A stretch of 37,508 nt of DNA from Negativicutes bacterium (GCA_031292015.1 JARLHY010000162.1:1-37508), one strand, 5' to 3'; positions 23,750-30,904 are shown, numbered from the stretch's first letter. The notes: generated by a model from the letters alone, not told the origin. Numbers and translations are program-made.

Positions 23750-25162
23750 TTATATTATGGTGGCGTTGGCCACTCGATTGCGTCCTTGATTCTTGGCCTG
23801 ATAGAGTGCCTCGTCGGCCGATGCCACGAATCTGGCGACATCGGGCGGAGGAAGACCCAAAGCCGGATCGTGGGTGGTGACACCCAGACTTGCCGTTATC
23901 CTGGCGGTAAGGGTGCCGGAATTGTCGGGGAAATGGCTGACTTCGACGACCTGACGGATTTTCTCAGCCAGCGCCACAGCCTCGGTGTTGCTGCATTCCG
24001 GCAGGATAATCGAGAACTCCTCGCCGCCGTAGCGGGCCGGAAAGTCGATGCCGCGTACTGCCTGCTGCAGGATTTTGCCCAACTGGGCCAGCAGTTTGTC
24101 GCCGGTGGGATGGCCGTAGGTGTCGTTGTAGGTTTTGAATTTGTCCAGGTCAAGCATGATCAGGCTGAGCGGGCGTTTCAGGGTTGTGGCCCGCCGCAGT
24201 TCGGTGTTCAGGAACATATCAAAGTTCCGCCGGTTGGCAAGGCCGGTCAGTCCGTCAGACAGGGCCATCGCCTTGACCTGATTGTACAGATGGGCATTTT
24301 CCAGGCCGAGGGCGATCTGTTGGGCCATCAGGCCGGCAAAGGAGGTACGTTCCAGGCGTTCGGGGTTGATAAACCGCCGCCAGCTGAGGACAATGATTCC
24401 CAGAAGACGGGTGTTAACCTGGAGGGGTATAACCATGAGAGGACCGCTGGCCCGTTCGCCGCATATCTCACGAAAGGGGGCAAATTGTTCGGCCGGGGTT
24501 ACCAGGGGGGCGGCTTCAGCCAGTAATTCCGTCAACCGCGCGTAGTGAGTTTCGAAGCCGAGGGGCCGGGGCGTCAGACCGACGGAGGTTTTGTAGGAAA
24601 GGGTTTTGTTTTCCTGGTCGGTAACCCAAAAACCTACGGCGATATCTGCCTGTAAGGCCCGGGCAACGTGGGCGGTACACTGCTCCATGATTGTGTCTGT
24701 ATCGATGGTGGCGGCGGACGCTTGGGCGATCTGATACAAAAACTGTTCCTCGTCAAGGCGCATTTTGGTCTGCTCGTATAACAGCGCGCTGGCAACCGCC
24801 GCTCCGGCGTGATAACCGAGCGCTTTGAGGAGCAGGGCGTCCCGTTTGCCGAACATGCCCTTTTCGTTGGAGTAAGCTTCCATTACCCCGATAATCTCCT
24901 GGTCGTTGACCAGCGGGGCGCAGATGATGGAGCGGATGTTGGAGAAGATCAGCTGAGGACGGTAAAGTTCCGGATGAAGGCTGAGATCGTCGATATAAAG
25001 GGCGTTTTTGGCGGCGCACACCTGTCCGGCGAGGCTGTTCTCCAGCGGGATGAAATCGGGTGGCGCGCTGAAACCGTAGGTAGCGGCGACCTGCAAGGTG
25101 GAAAGATCCTTGGAGAACAGGGCGATGGCACTCTGGCGGGTGTGCATCATATCGGCCACCAT
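23750..25162 (-). CDS. GAF-GAF-GGDEF diguanylate cyclase, 5'-truncated
   Basis: A 470-residue open frame. A first GAF domain starts abruptly (MVADMMHTRQSAIALFSKDL) without the usual preceding helix. A second GAF is at about 140-290, and a GGDEF domain at about 300-470 has LSDGLTGLANRRNFD, LDLDKFKTYNDTYGH and the active site RYGGEEFSII (GGEEF, competent for cyclic-di-GMP synthesis). No RxxD inhibitory site is seen just before GGEEF (GIDF there). No ribosome site precedes ATG 25162, and the frame runs back only eight more codons to the stop codon of the serine recombinase gene. The original 5' end therefore seems to have been removed by integration or deletion. It may be expressed by read-through from the recombinase or be decaying. 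Confidence 0.85.
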   Translation of the reverse strand: MVADMMHTRQSAIALFSKDLSTLQVAATYGFSAPPDFIPLENSLAGQVCAAKNALYIDDLSLHPELYRPQLIFSNIRSIICAPLVNDQEIIGVMEAYSNEKGMFGKRDALLLKALGYHAGAAVASALLYEQTKMRLDEEQFLYQIAQASAATIDTDTIMEQCTAHVARALQADIAVGFWVTDQENKTLSYKTSVGLTPRPLGFETHYARLTELLAEAAPLVTPAEQFAPFREICGERASGPLMVIPLQVNTRLLGIIVLSWRRFINPERLERTSFAGLMAQQIALGLENAHLYNQVKAMALSDGLTGLANRRNFDMFLNTELRRATTLKRPLSLIMLDLDKFKTYNDTYGHPTGDKLLAQLGKILQQAVRGIDFPARYGGEEFSIILPECSNTEAVALAEKIRQVVEVSHFPDNSGTLTARITASLGVTTHDPALGLPPPDVARFVASADEALYQAKNQGRNRVANATII

Positions 25163-25186
25163 AAATGTTGGTAATTGCCGCCACGT

Positions 25187-26650
25187 TTACAACCACTCTA
25201 TCCGGGTGCTGCCGTCCCGGTCGACGTGGACTTTTTTGATGAAGCTCAGCACCAACCGGCGTCTGTCTGTGGCGTCAGCCAGCGTCCATAGGCGGCGAAA
25301 GTCATTGAGTTGTTCGATGAGTTCTTCCTCGCCCGGCGTATGGTCAACCGGAACTGTGGCGATTGGTTGACGGTTCTCCAGTTGGTCCTCTAACTGCTGT
25401 CTTTTTGTTTGGAGTTCTTTCAGTCGATCACGGAATTCCTCAAGGGTGATGGCGTCCTGCTCGAAGGCATGCTGCCATTTTGTGATCCGGCGCCTGGTTT
25501 CTTCCAGCTCGGCCCGGATATACCGACTGGACGTTGCCGGGCCCTGCGCCTCAAGCTTTCTCCTCGCTTCTTCCCGGACTTCCTGGCGGAGCCGGACTGG
25601 GTCGGGACTGTAGGTGAGAATCGCATCAACAACTTTTTTCTCAAGTTTCACGGCGTTCTGGTACTTTGACGGGCAGTTGTCGTCGGCGATCATGTGCCTG
25701 GCCCGTCGGTCCACCGAATAGCATACATAGAATAGACGCTGCACTCCGTTTCGCGTTCCGGCCGACTTGAACCGCAGGCGGGCGCCGCATTCAGCGCAGT
25801 AGGTAACGCCGCGCAACAGGCCGAGGCCTTCGTGCATTTCAAGCGGGCGGAATCGCTTCCGGTTGCATTCGATAAGCTTCTGAGCCTGACGGAATTCAAG
25901 TTCGGGGATGATCGGGTCATGCCGGCCCTGGTACAGGGTATCCCGATGCCGGATGTATCCGGCGTAAACGGGATTGCGCAGTATCCGCCGGACGGTCATG
26001 ACATACCAGAACGGTTTTTCGCCGGGGCTCGGGACGCCGAGCCGGGTTAGCTCAGCGGCGATGGATTGGTAACCCCGGTCGCCTTTGAGATACTCGCTGT
26101 AGATGAAACGGACCACTGCCGCTTCGACCGGATTGATTTCCAGTTTTTTGGCGGCCGGGTTGTTCCGGTAGCCGAACAGGGGGGGGCCTCCGTAGTAGCG
26201 GCCCTGTTTTGCCGCTTCCTCCTTGCCCATTTTGGTGCGTTCGATGATGGTTTCCCGTTCGAGCTGGGCAAACACGGCCATAATTCCGGTCATCGCCCGG
26301 CCCATGGCTGTTGAGGTATCGATGTTCTCGGTCACACTGGCAAACTCGATGCCGTTGGCCAGAAAAACATCCTCGATGAGATACATGACATGCTGCTGAC
26401 GGCGGCTGAGCCTGTCGAGCTTCCAGACCAGAACAGCGTCGAATTTTTTTCCCAGGGCGTCGGCGATAAGACGCTGCATTTCCGGCCGGTTCAGGTCTTT
26501 GCCGCTATAGCCGTCGTCGGTGTAATAGTCGTAGACCTGCCAGCCCTTAGCTTCGCAGTAGGCCAAATTGCGCGACTTCTGGGCAGGGATGGATAAATTC
26601 TGTTCAGCTTGTTCCTCTGTGGAAACGCGAAGAAGAATGGCGGCTTTCAT
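25187..26650 (-). CDS. Large serine recombinase (site-specific integrase)
   Basis: 487 residues. The N-terminal resolvase catalytic domain has AAILLRVSTEEQAEQNLSIP (nucleophile Ser10, Arg8), YTDDGYSGKDLNRPEMQRLI, VWKLDRLSRRQQHVMYLIED and MAVFAQLERETIIERTKMGK. Next comes the recombinase domain (PPLFGYRNNP, VRRILRNPVYAGYIRHRD), then a zinc ribbon (TYCAECGARLRFKSAG ... YVCYS ... NCPS) and a long coiled coil at about 370-450 rich in Glu/Arg/Lys (LEETRRRITKWQHAFEQDA), as in phage/ICE integrases that act without host factors. Start: ATG 26650 behind TTGGAGGAAGAAC; the 86-codon upstream extension has a different composition and is not coding. The stop codon is within 25 bp of the truncated diguanylate cyclase frame, so attL is probably there. 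Confidence 0.95.
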   Translation of the reverse strand: MKAAILLRVSTEEQAEQNLSIPAQKSRNLAYCEAKGWQVYDYYTDDGYSGKDLNRPEMQRLIADALGKKFDAVLVWKLDRLSRRQQHVMYLIEDVFLANGIEFASVTENIDTSTAMGRAMTGIMAVFAQLERETIIERTKMGKEEAAKQGRYYGGPPLFGYRNNPAAKKLEINPVEAAVVRFIYSEYLKGDRGYQSIAAELTRLGVPSPGEKPFWYVMTVRRILRNPVYAGYIRHRDTLYQGRHDPIIPELEFRQAQKLIECNRKRFRPLEMHEGLGLLRGVTYCAECGARLRFKSAGTRNGVQRLFYVCYSVDRRARHMIADDNCPSKYQNAVKLEKKVVDAILTYSPDPVRLRQEVREEARRKLEAQGPATSSRYIRAELEETRRRITKWQHAFEQDAITLEEFRDRLKELQTKRQQLEDQLENRQPIATVPVDHTPGEEELIEQLNDFRRLWTLADATDRRRLVLSFIKKVHVDRDGSTRIEWL

Positions 26651-26915
26651 GTTCTTCCTCCAACTTTTGCGGCGTTCTTTCCTGGGTTCATCTACACATA
26701 TATTCACGCCACTGAGAACGATGCATAGTTTTAGCCCGGCGACGGATGGAGCAAAAATAATAAAACACGGTCTCCTGTTTGGAGCCGTGTCGCAAGGCGT
26801 GATATAAATAAATAAAAGGACGGTGGGACTAAAGTCCTGCCCGAAAATGGGACCGCCGCAAGGGCAGACAAAAATGGCAAAAAGTGGTATATTGAAATTA
26901 ATCTCCAATTAATAA
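26651..26915. other. Non-coding stretch between recombinase and SOS promoter, with inverted repeats
   Basis: No plausible gene. It holds a hairpin (ACACGG / CCGTGT with inner CTCC / GGAG, 26763-26788), an AT-rich stretch with repeated AAATA, and a compact GC-rich structured segment at 26821-26866: GGTGGGACTAAAGTCCTGCC is self-complementary, and TGCCC pairs with GGGCA further on. The recombinase promoter must lie here but is not clear. Confidence 0.5.
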
Positions 26916-26944
26916 TTGAAAATTCCCCAAAAGAATGGTAGTAT
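26916..26944 (+). promoter_or_regulatory. Predicted promoter of the 35-codon SOS gene
   Basis: TTGAAA (26916-26921), a 17-bp spacer, then TAGTAT (26939-26944). The LexA-type box follows six bases after the -10 element, covering the predicted transcription start. Confidence 0.6.
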
Positions 26945-26949
26945 GAATA

Positions 26950-26963
26950 CGAACATACGTTTG
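26950..26963. promoter_or_regulatory. LexA/DinR-type SOS box
   Basis: CGAACATACGTTTG matches the Gram-positive SOS consensus CGAAC-N4-GTTYG at every fixed position. It overlaps the predicted start of transcription of the small gene at 26976, so LexA binding would repress it and DNA damage would induce it. The box also supports assignment of the host to the Firmicutes. Confidence 0.8.
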
Positions 26964-26975
26964 GTTTGCGGGGGA

Positions 26976-27083
26976 ATGAAAATGGACGACGACGGACCGA
27001 TTTTGACAAACAACGAAAAGTTGCCGCTGATCGCCATGATGATTCTGGAAAGAATCAACGTTTCGACGCAAGAGAATCAATAA
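26976..27083 (+). CDS. Small SOS-controlled protein of the integrated element (35 aa)
   Basis: A 35-codon frame starting ATG 26976 just after GCGGGGGA, reading MKMDDDGPILTNNEKLPLIA then MMILERINVSTQENQ. The N-terminus is acidic; the middle (KLPLIAMMILERI) is an amphipathic or hydrophobic helix too short and charged to be a clear membrane span. It resembles no family I know. The LexA box in its promoter and its 29-bp convergent overlap with the 3' end of the repressor gene suggest a role in induction, for example an antirepressor, an excision factor or antisense interference with repressor mRNA. Size alone keeps confidence moderate. Confidence 0.55.
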   Translation: MKMDDDGPILTNNEKLPLIAMMILERINVSTQENQ

Positions 27084-27540
27084 TGCTGGCTAAAGCCTTC
27101 CGGCTCGTTTCCGGGAGGCTTTTATATTTTGCGATGATGTCATCCTCATCCCAAATCCGGTATTCGATGCCTGACTCCGTAGATCTTGCCGATTTGATGT
27201 ATTCCATTGCCATCTTGGTTTGCTGATCCGCCGCAAGGGACTGGTATACCTCGGCGGCTTTTCTGTTTTGGGGCGACAGGTCGGCCTTGCCGTAAAAGGC
27301 AACCAGTCGTTTTGCCAAGTCAGTGGCCGCCTTCTGGTACGTTTCGTCATCCGAAAAGAATTCGGCCATCGACATGCCAACCGCCTGGCAGATTCGTTGC
27401 AACAAATCCAGGGAAGGATTTGTTGTGCCATTTTCGATCTTATAGATCTGGGATGGAACAACATTCACTTTCTCGGCCAGGGCCTTTCCGGAAATATGTT
27501 TGTTTTCGCGGACCTGTTTTAAACGAGCCCCTATATCCAA
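27055..27540 (-). CDS. XRE-family repressor (CI-like) of the integrated element
   Basis: 161 residues. The N-terminal XRE helix-turn-helix covers residues 5-58 (LKQVRENKHISGKALAEKVN, VVPSQIYKIENGTTNPSLDLL, AVGMSMAEFFSDDE). A C-terminal helical region of about 90 residues (RIWDEDDIIAKYKSLPETSR) follows. It has no S24 peptidase domain, so RecA-driven self-cleavage is not expected. Likely start: TTG 27540 with GAGAGGAAG upstream; GTG 27573 would start inside an operator palindrome and has no ribosome site. It is divergent from the Cro-like gene at 27681, a typical lysogeny-switch layout. It probably represses the strong promoter at 27633 and its own promoter. Confidence 0.85.
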   Translation of the reverse strand: MDIGARLKQVRENKHISGKALAEKVNVVPSQIYKIENGTTNPSLDLLQRICQAVGMSMAEFFSDDETYQKAATDLAKRLVAFYGKADLSPQNRKAAEVYQSLAADQQTKMAMEYIKSARSTESGIEYRIWDEDDIIAKYKSLPETSRKALASIIDSLASKR

Positions 27541-27557
27541 AGCCCTTTCTTCCTCTC

Positions 27558-27574
27558 TGTGAATTATATTCACA
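27558..27574. promoter_or_regulatory. Palindromic operator in the repressor/Cro switch
   Basis: TGTGAATTATATTCACA is a perfect 7-bp inverted repeat with a 3-bp centre, directly upstream of the repressor TTG start. Similar half-sites (GTGTGAAAATA near 27607, AATGTGATTTT near 27638) lie nearer the rightward promoter, as expected for a multi-operator phage switch. Confidence 0.65.
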
Positions 27575-27632
27575 TTAAAAATAACATAAATCCTTGAAAA
27601 ACGATAGTGTGAAAATAAAGAACATTAAAAGA

Positions 27633-27661
27633 TTGACAATGTGATTTTAAGGAACTATAAT
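27633..27661 (+). promoter_or_regulatory. Consensus sigma-A promoter of the rightward early operon
   Basis: TTGACA (27633-27638), exactly 17 bp, then TATAAT (27656-27661): a perfect consensus. Such strength implies tight repression in the integrated state. A TGTGA half-site falls inside the spacer. Confidence 0.88.
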
Positions 27662-27680
27662 AAGTTCGAGAGGTGTGAAA

Positions 27681-27947
27681 ATGAGGAGCGTTGGAGAAAG
27701 AATAAGATTCGTCAGAAGAACCAGAGAGCCTATGATTACCCAGCAGGAACTGGCGGAAAAGGCCGCTGTGGACCGCTCCCTAATCGCCAAGCTCGAAGGG
27801 GGCGTTTCCGACGGATCGCTGCAAACCCTGCGAAAAATAGCCGCCGCGCTGGGAATATCCCTGGCTGAACTGCTGGAGGAGCCGACGCCATACGGTGAGC
27901 GCAACGATCGGCCCGAAAGTGGACAAGCTGCGCTGCATAGGATGTAG
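27681..27947 (+). CDS. Small XRE-family regulator (Cro-like)
   Basis: 88 residues, almost entirely an XRE helix-turn-helix: MRSVGERIRFVRRTREPMIT, QQELAEKAAVDRSLIAKLEG, LQTLRKIAAALGISLAELLE. The start is ATG 27681 with GAGAGG seven bases upstream; GTG 27675 is in frame but too close. It is driven by the consensus promoter and divergent from the larger repressor. It is the presumed antagonist in the switch and first gene of the early operon; direct proof of Cro function is lacking. Confidence 0.82.
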   Translation: MRSVGERIRFVRRTREPMITQQELAEKAAVDRSLIAKLEGGVSDGSLQTLRKIAAALGISLAELLEEPTPYGERNDRPESGQAALHRM

Positions 27948-27956
27948 CAGGAGGGG

Positions 27957-28064
27957 ATGATGGTGGAACTGAGTGAGGAAGCTGAACGGAACGCTATCAG
28001 GATTATGATCGAAATCTTGCTGAAAAACATCGCCCCAAAGGATGATGACGGCAACGCCGGCTGA
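27957..28064 (+). CDS. Hypothetical small protein (35 aa) of the early operon
   Basis: A short frame with AGGAGG directly upstream (27949-27954). The second ATG at 27960 has the better spacing. The peptide begins MMVELSEEAERNAIRIMIEI, continues LLKNIAPKDD, and forms one amphipathic helix with an acidic N-terminus. It starts nine bases after the Cro-like gene. No family is recognised. Its size and layout (charged ends around a hydrophobic helix) resemble the SOS-controlled peptide at 26976. Confidence 0.5.
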   Translation: MMVELSEEAERNAIRIMIEILLKNIAPKDDDGNAG

Positions 28065-28127
28065 TTCCAGCCCCCGACAGGGTGGACAAGCCTGTGAATC
28101 CTCTTGGCAGGGAAAGGGAGTGAGAAT

Positions 28128-28295
28128 ATGGCGAAGAGAGAGGCCGTTGACCTGGATTATCTGCCCCGCGAAATCCTTTTTAACCTGGCTGACCGATATA
28201 AAGCACTGTATTTGGCAACTAACTGCGACGGGGTGTTGGACAAGGCCAAAACCATGGAAGCGATGGCCTTGAAAAGAGGGGTAGGCAGCCCATGA
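28128..28295 (+). CDS. Hypothetical protein (55 aa) of the early operon
   Basis: The start is ATG 28128 with AAAGGGAG seven bases upstream; a longer in-frame start at 28104 lacks a site. It contains DYLPREILFNLADRYKALYL, predicted to be helical, and ends in ALKRGVGSP. It overlaps the next gene by four bases (ATGA). No domain is recognised. Its compact spacing with neighbours is typical of phage early genes. Confidence 0.6.
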   Translation: MAKREAVDLDYLPREILFNLADRYKALYLATNCDGVLDKAKTMEAMALKRGVGSP

Positions 28296-28579
28296 CCGGA
28301 GGACAGTGGGAAAAACTGCAGGCCTGGCAACAGGCAGGACCGGGCCGGAGGGTAGTGGTCGAACTGGACTGCCGCATTCCCCTGTTTTCTCCCTACGAGT
28401 CGATACCAATCGAGACCATCATCGCCACAGCTTGGCAGGACGGAGTCGCATCCGTGCCGATCATAGCCGAAGATATCGACCGGATTGACGATCGACTGCG
28501 GGAGAAGGCGGCGGAGGCCGCCAGGGCGGCGATGAAAAACAGTGCCAGGCTGCTGACCAGACTCGGCGCCAAAAAGTGA
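28292..28579 (+). CDS. Hypothetical protein (95 aa) of the early operon
   Basis: 95 residues coupled to the preceding gene by an ATGA overlap. The N-terminal half looks like beta strands (RRVVVELDCRIPLFSPYESI, PIETIIATAWQDGVASVPII). The C-terminal half is a long Ala/Arg/Lys-rich helix (DRLREKAAEAARAAMKNSAR). I do not recognise a family. The helix could be a coiled coil or nucleic-acid contact. Confidence 0.65.
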   Translation: MTGGQWEKLQAWQQAGPGRRVVVELDCRIPLFSPYESIPIETIIATAWQDGVASVPIIAEDIDRIDDRLREKAAEAARAAMKNSARLLTRLGAKK

Positions 28580-28589
28580 GGGCGGCGAA

Positions 28590-28868
28590 ATGATATGGGA
28601 TCTGCGGATACCTGAGCATTATTTCCTCTGCCTGGCGGGGGCGGCTTACAGTGAAGACCGGGTGGAAGAACATGACGGGAGCGACTGGCGAGCCAGTCGG
28701 CCGATATTTACAGGCTGTGCCGGGAGAAAGGCGATACGTGAGGTGAGGAGTATGACGACCTATTATTGCCCTAACTGCGGAAAAATCTATTATTCTTCCT
28801 GCGGCGGGGGAGAGTGGGCCTGCGAGGCCTGCGACGCACAACTGGCGGTGCAGGAGGAAAAGTCATGA
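28590..28868 (+). CDS. Zinc-ribbon protein of the early operon (start uncertain)
   Basis: A 92-codon frame whose last 38 codons (from ATG 28752, preceded by GGTGAGGAG) encode a clear zinc ribbon: CPNC at the N-terminus of that segment and CEAC about 15 residues later, with GGGEWACEACDAQL. The upstream part (MIWDLRIPEHYFLCLAGAAY) may be a separate or non-translated frame; its ATG at 28590 has a weaker site (GAGGGCGGCG). The short product is the better supported. It overlaps the next gene by four bases (ATGA). Likely role: nucleic-acid or protein binding, unproven. Confidence 0.55.
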   Translation: MIWDLRIPEHYFLCLAGAAYSEDRVEEHDGSDWRASRPIFTGCAGRKAIREVRSMTTYYCPNCGKIYYSSCGGGEWACEACDAQLAVQEEKS

Positions 28869-29395
28869 TGCCGGAGGATGAGAAGCTCCAAAGCGGAGAG
28901 AAAGGGGCGGTAAGGATGACGGGACAAGATATGCAACGGGTCAAACAATTTTTGTATTCCATCAGGACAACGGAGTTCGCTATAGCCAATCTTGAGCGGG
29001 CGATACTGGATATCGACACCCGGCGCCAGTCGCCGCCGGACTGGACACGCCACCCGGAGGCGGTGAGGGTCAGCGGCGGAAAAAATGAGCCGGTACTGGA
29101 AGCCTGGGTCGAGTTTCTTGACACTTATGACGCCAGACGGTCTTTCCTTGAGGATTCGCTGGCGCAACAACGACGGAAAGTTGAGCAGTACAATGATACC
29201 CTGGCGTTGATGGCGGAGGAACCGAACTGGGGCTGCCTGGGAGCGCAGATCGTCGAGTACAAGTTCCGGCGGCGGGTCAAGCCCGATTCGGCTGTTTATG
29301 CCCTGCATCTCTTCTGCGGGCGGGAGACTTTCTACCGGGGACTGAAAAAGGCGCTGCGGTTCTTCTGTGAGGCCCTGCCTGACCGATTTGGGTAA
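28865..29395 (+). CDS. ArpU/RinA-like phage late-transcription regulator
   Basis: 176 residues from ATG 28865 (GGAGGAAAAGTC upstream). The C-terminal part (YKFRRRVKPDSAVYALHLFC, GRETFYRGLKKALRFFCEAL) has the layout of a sigma region 4-like helix-turn-helix of the ArpU/DUF1492/RinA group, preceded by a helical region (RRSFLEDSLAQQRRKVEQYN). In Firmicute phages such proteins switch on late or packaging genes and sit just before the terminase. Here nothing phage-like follows, so the late region was probably lost. An alternative start at 28916 (MTGQDMQRV) is possible. Confidence 0.65.
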   Translation: MMPEDEKLQSGEKGAVRMTGQDMQRVKQFLYSIRTTEFAIANLERAILDIDTRRQSPPDWTRHPEAVRVSGGKNEPVLEAWVEFLDTYDARRSFLEDSLAQQRRKVEQYNDTLALMAEEPNWGCLGAQIVEYKFRRRVKPDSAVYALHLFCGRETFYRGLKKALRFFCEALPDRFG

Positions 29396-29496
29396 ACGCA
29401 TAGGTTCTTCACTGGGCTTATGATGCCTGCGGCTATATCGGCGGAAAGACAGCGGACCTTGGCGGGAAACCCAAAACGCAGGCAGGCTGCTTATCA

Positions 29497-29542
29497 GTAA
29501 ACAAGGGATGACCTTATGCTTGGTCATCCCTTGTTTACTTTT
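29497..29542. terminator. Bidirectional rho-independent terminator
   Basis: A perfect 17-bp stem (GTAAACAAGGGATGACC and complement) with an 8-base loop, followed by TTTTCCC on the plus strand. It lies between the convergent element operon and the CapA gene and probably serves both. Confidence 0.9.
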
Positions 29543-29552
29543 CCCGCGGGCG

Positions 29553-30548
29553 TTAATCTACGCTGACATTTACCCAGTCATCGTTTGTGAACTTTACCGG
29601 CGAAATGGTGCTGAACCACTGGAAGAAGTCCGCTTTTTCGTCGCCTGTCAGCAGGGTGGGCTGATAGTCGTTGTATTCAGCGACCGACGACAGGCGGGCC
29701 GGTAAAACGCGGACGGCTATGGACGGGACAGTGCCCGGCGTTATCCTGAGCTGGAGCAGCATCGTGCGCTTGTCATAGGGGTCAGCGTTGCCACCAAAGG
29801 CGAAGTTGCCCAGGCTGTAAGCCACAGGATGCCCTTTGTAGAATTCGATGCCTTGCAGGACATGGGGATGATGGCCAATCACGGCATCCGCTCCCTGATC
29901 GATGGCGTAATGGGCCAGTTCACGCTGGTCGACGTCAGGGAAATAGCTGCCTTCGACGCCCCAGTGGAACGAAACGACTACAACCCGGCCTTCGGACTTC
30001 AAGGCGCCGATGGCGGCGGCGAGGTTCCGCTTGGTGTCGAAATCGGCGTAAAAACCGAGATAACCGGCAAGCCCGACCGGGATGTCTCGTAGCGTCGTTC
30101 TGAGAAGATGCTGTTGGCCGAAATACAGAATATTTTCCCGGGCAAGGGCGGCAAGGGTATCGTCGAAGCCTTCCTGGCCGTAGTCGTAGGTGTGATTGTT
30201 CGCGAGATTAACTGCCTCGATACCGGAAACAGACAGCATCAGGGCGTAGACGGGCGGACCGCGGAAGGCGAAGGTTTTCGGCTGGCGGACCCCATGGGCG
30301 GTCAGCGTACCTTCCAGGTTGACGACGGTGAGGTCGTCGGCGTAGAAAATCGGACTGACGCTGCGAAACACATAGGAAAGATCACCCTGATGGGCGTCGA
30401 CCACCGCCGGCAAGGTCCCCTCGTAGCCGAAATGTTCGTCGCTCCCGAGGGTGCAGTCACCGGCGAAGGTGAGTACGATACCGGCAGGCACGGCGTATGC
30501 TGCAGGCATTAGTGTGAAGAAAAGGGCGAATAATAGGATGATGCGCAT
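29553..30548 (-). CDS. CapA/PgsA-family metallophosphatase-like secreted protein
   Basis: 331 residues with a cleavable signal peptide (MRIILLFALFFTLMPAAYAV). Seen: the PGA_cap/CapA fold motifs FAGDCTLGSDEHFGY, VVNLEGTLTAHG, GIEAVNLANNHTYDYG, VVVSFHWGVEGS and VIGHHPHVLQGIEFYKGHPV. These Asp/Asn/His residues make up the calcineurin-like metal centre. CapA-like proteins take part in poly-gamma-glutamate or capsule export in some bacteria, but lone copies like this one are common and of unknown role. No capB or capC gene is nearby. Start: ATG 30548. It is monocistronic, with its 3' end against the element's terminator. Confidence 0.88.
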   Translation of the reverse strand: MRIILLFALFFTLMPAAYAVPAGIVLTFAGDCTLGSDEHFGYEGTLPAVVDAHQGDLSYVFRSVSPIFYADDLTVVNLEGTLTAHGVRQPKTFAFRGPPVYALMLSVSGIEAVNLANNHTYDYGQEGFDDTLAALARENILYFGQQHLLRTTLRDIPVGLAGYLGFYADFDTKRNLAAAIGALKSEGRVVVVSFHWGVEGSYFPDVDQRELAHYAIDQGADAVIGHHPHVLQGIEFYKGHPVAYSLGNFAFGGNADPYDKRTMLLQLRITPGTVPSIAVRVLPARLSSVAEYNDYQPTLLTGDEKADFFQWFSTISPVKFTNDDWVNVSVD

Positions 30549-30904
30549 GTTGTCCTTCCGGTTGTGAGAAGTCTGGTACCGGCGTTAGTATGCCAGGCGG
30601 CAGACCTTGTTCATGCAACCGAAAGAACGGATTTTAAATAAAATCTTTTAATACAAGACCGGTCGTGATTTTGGACCATTATGCGTCCTGATAGCTATAC
30701 AGGGGGCCACTGACCCAAGGCTCTTTGTTCAGATTCTTTGGGGGTGAGAATGGCGTGTCTGGCTGGGAAAGAATCCGGCTGAAACGCCAAGGAATCATGA
30801 AGGGTTGTTTATGCTTCCTTTTTCATTGCATTGTCATCACTTCGCGCTACCGGCCCTAAGCCCTTCGAGGGGGTGCGGAAGGACAATCTTGCCAAAAAAT
30901 AACA
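30549..30904. other. Intergenic region without a gene upstream of the hydrogen-sensor operon
   Basis: Between the capA-like start and the operon promoter there is no credible ORF. Visible structure: a nested inverted repeat (CGGTTG 30559 / CAACCG 30616 and GTCTG 30571 / CAGAC 30601), and CCACTGACCCA near 30707, which equals an 11-base piece of the stem module in repeat copy 3. The capA promoter must be in the left part. Confidence 0.5.

Larger units (their letters stand above)
25165..29395. mobile_element. Prophage or integrative-element remnant (integrase, switch, early genes, late regulator)
   Basis: This block runs from the breakpoint in the diguanylate cyclase gene to the end of the ArpU-like gene. 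It contains a large serine recombinase, a divergent repressor/Cro-like pair, an SOS-box-controlled tiny gene, at least five small tightly packed genes, and a late-gene-regulator-like gene. No terminase, capsid, tail, lysis or replication genes follow; the next gene is a host-type CapA protein on the other strand. The left boundary is inferred from the truncated GAF domain. The right boundary is uncertain (29396-29496), and no duplicated attachment core was found. Confidence 0.7.

Noticed and set aside
26651..26908. 86-codon N-terminal extension of the serine recombinase
   Set aside because: The extension has no ribosome site and unlike composition. The catalytic domain starts exactly at ATG 26650 behind a strong site.
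26651..26975. Cyclic-di-GMP riboswitch in the structured spacer near the diguanylate cyclase
   Set aside because: The conserved GEMM core bases are absent and the position does not fit control of a downstream cyclic-di-GMP gene.
29396..29496. Right attachment site and missing 5' part of the diguanylate cyclase gene
   Set aside because: I read both strands here and upstream of the sensor operon and found neither a GAF-like N-terminal fragment nor a convincing duplicate of the left junction.
30704..30720. Possible fourth copy of the mosaic repeat (CCACTGACCCA match)
   Set aside because: Only 11 bases match the stem module, and neither the complementary arm nor the 26-bp ends are present, so chance or a decayed fragment cannot be distinguished.
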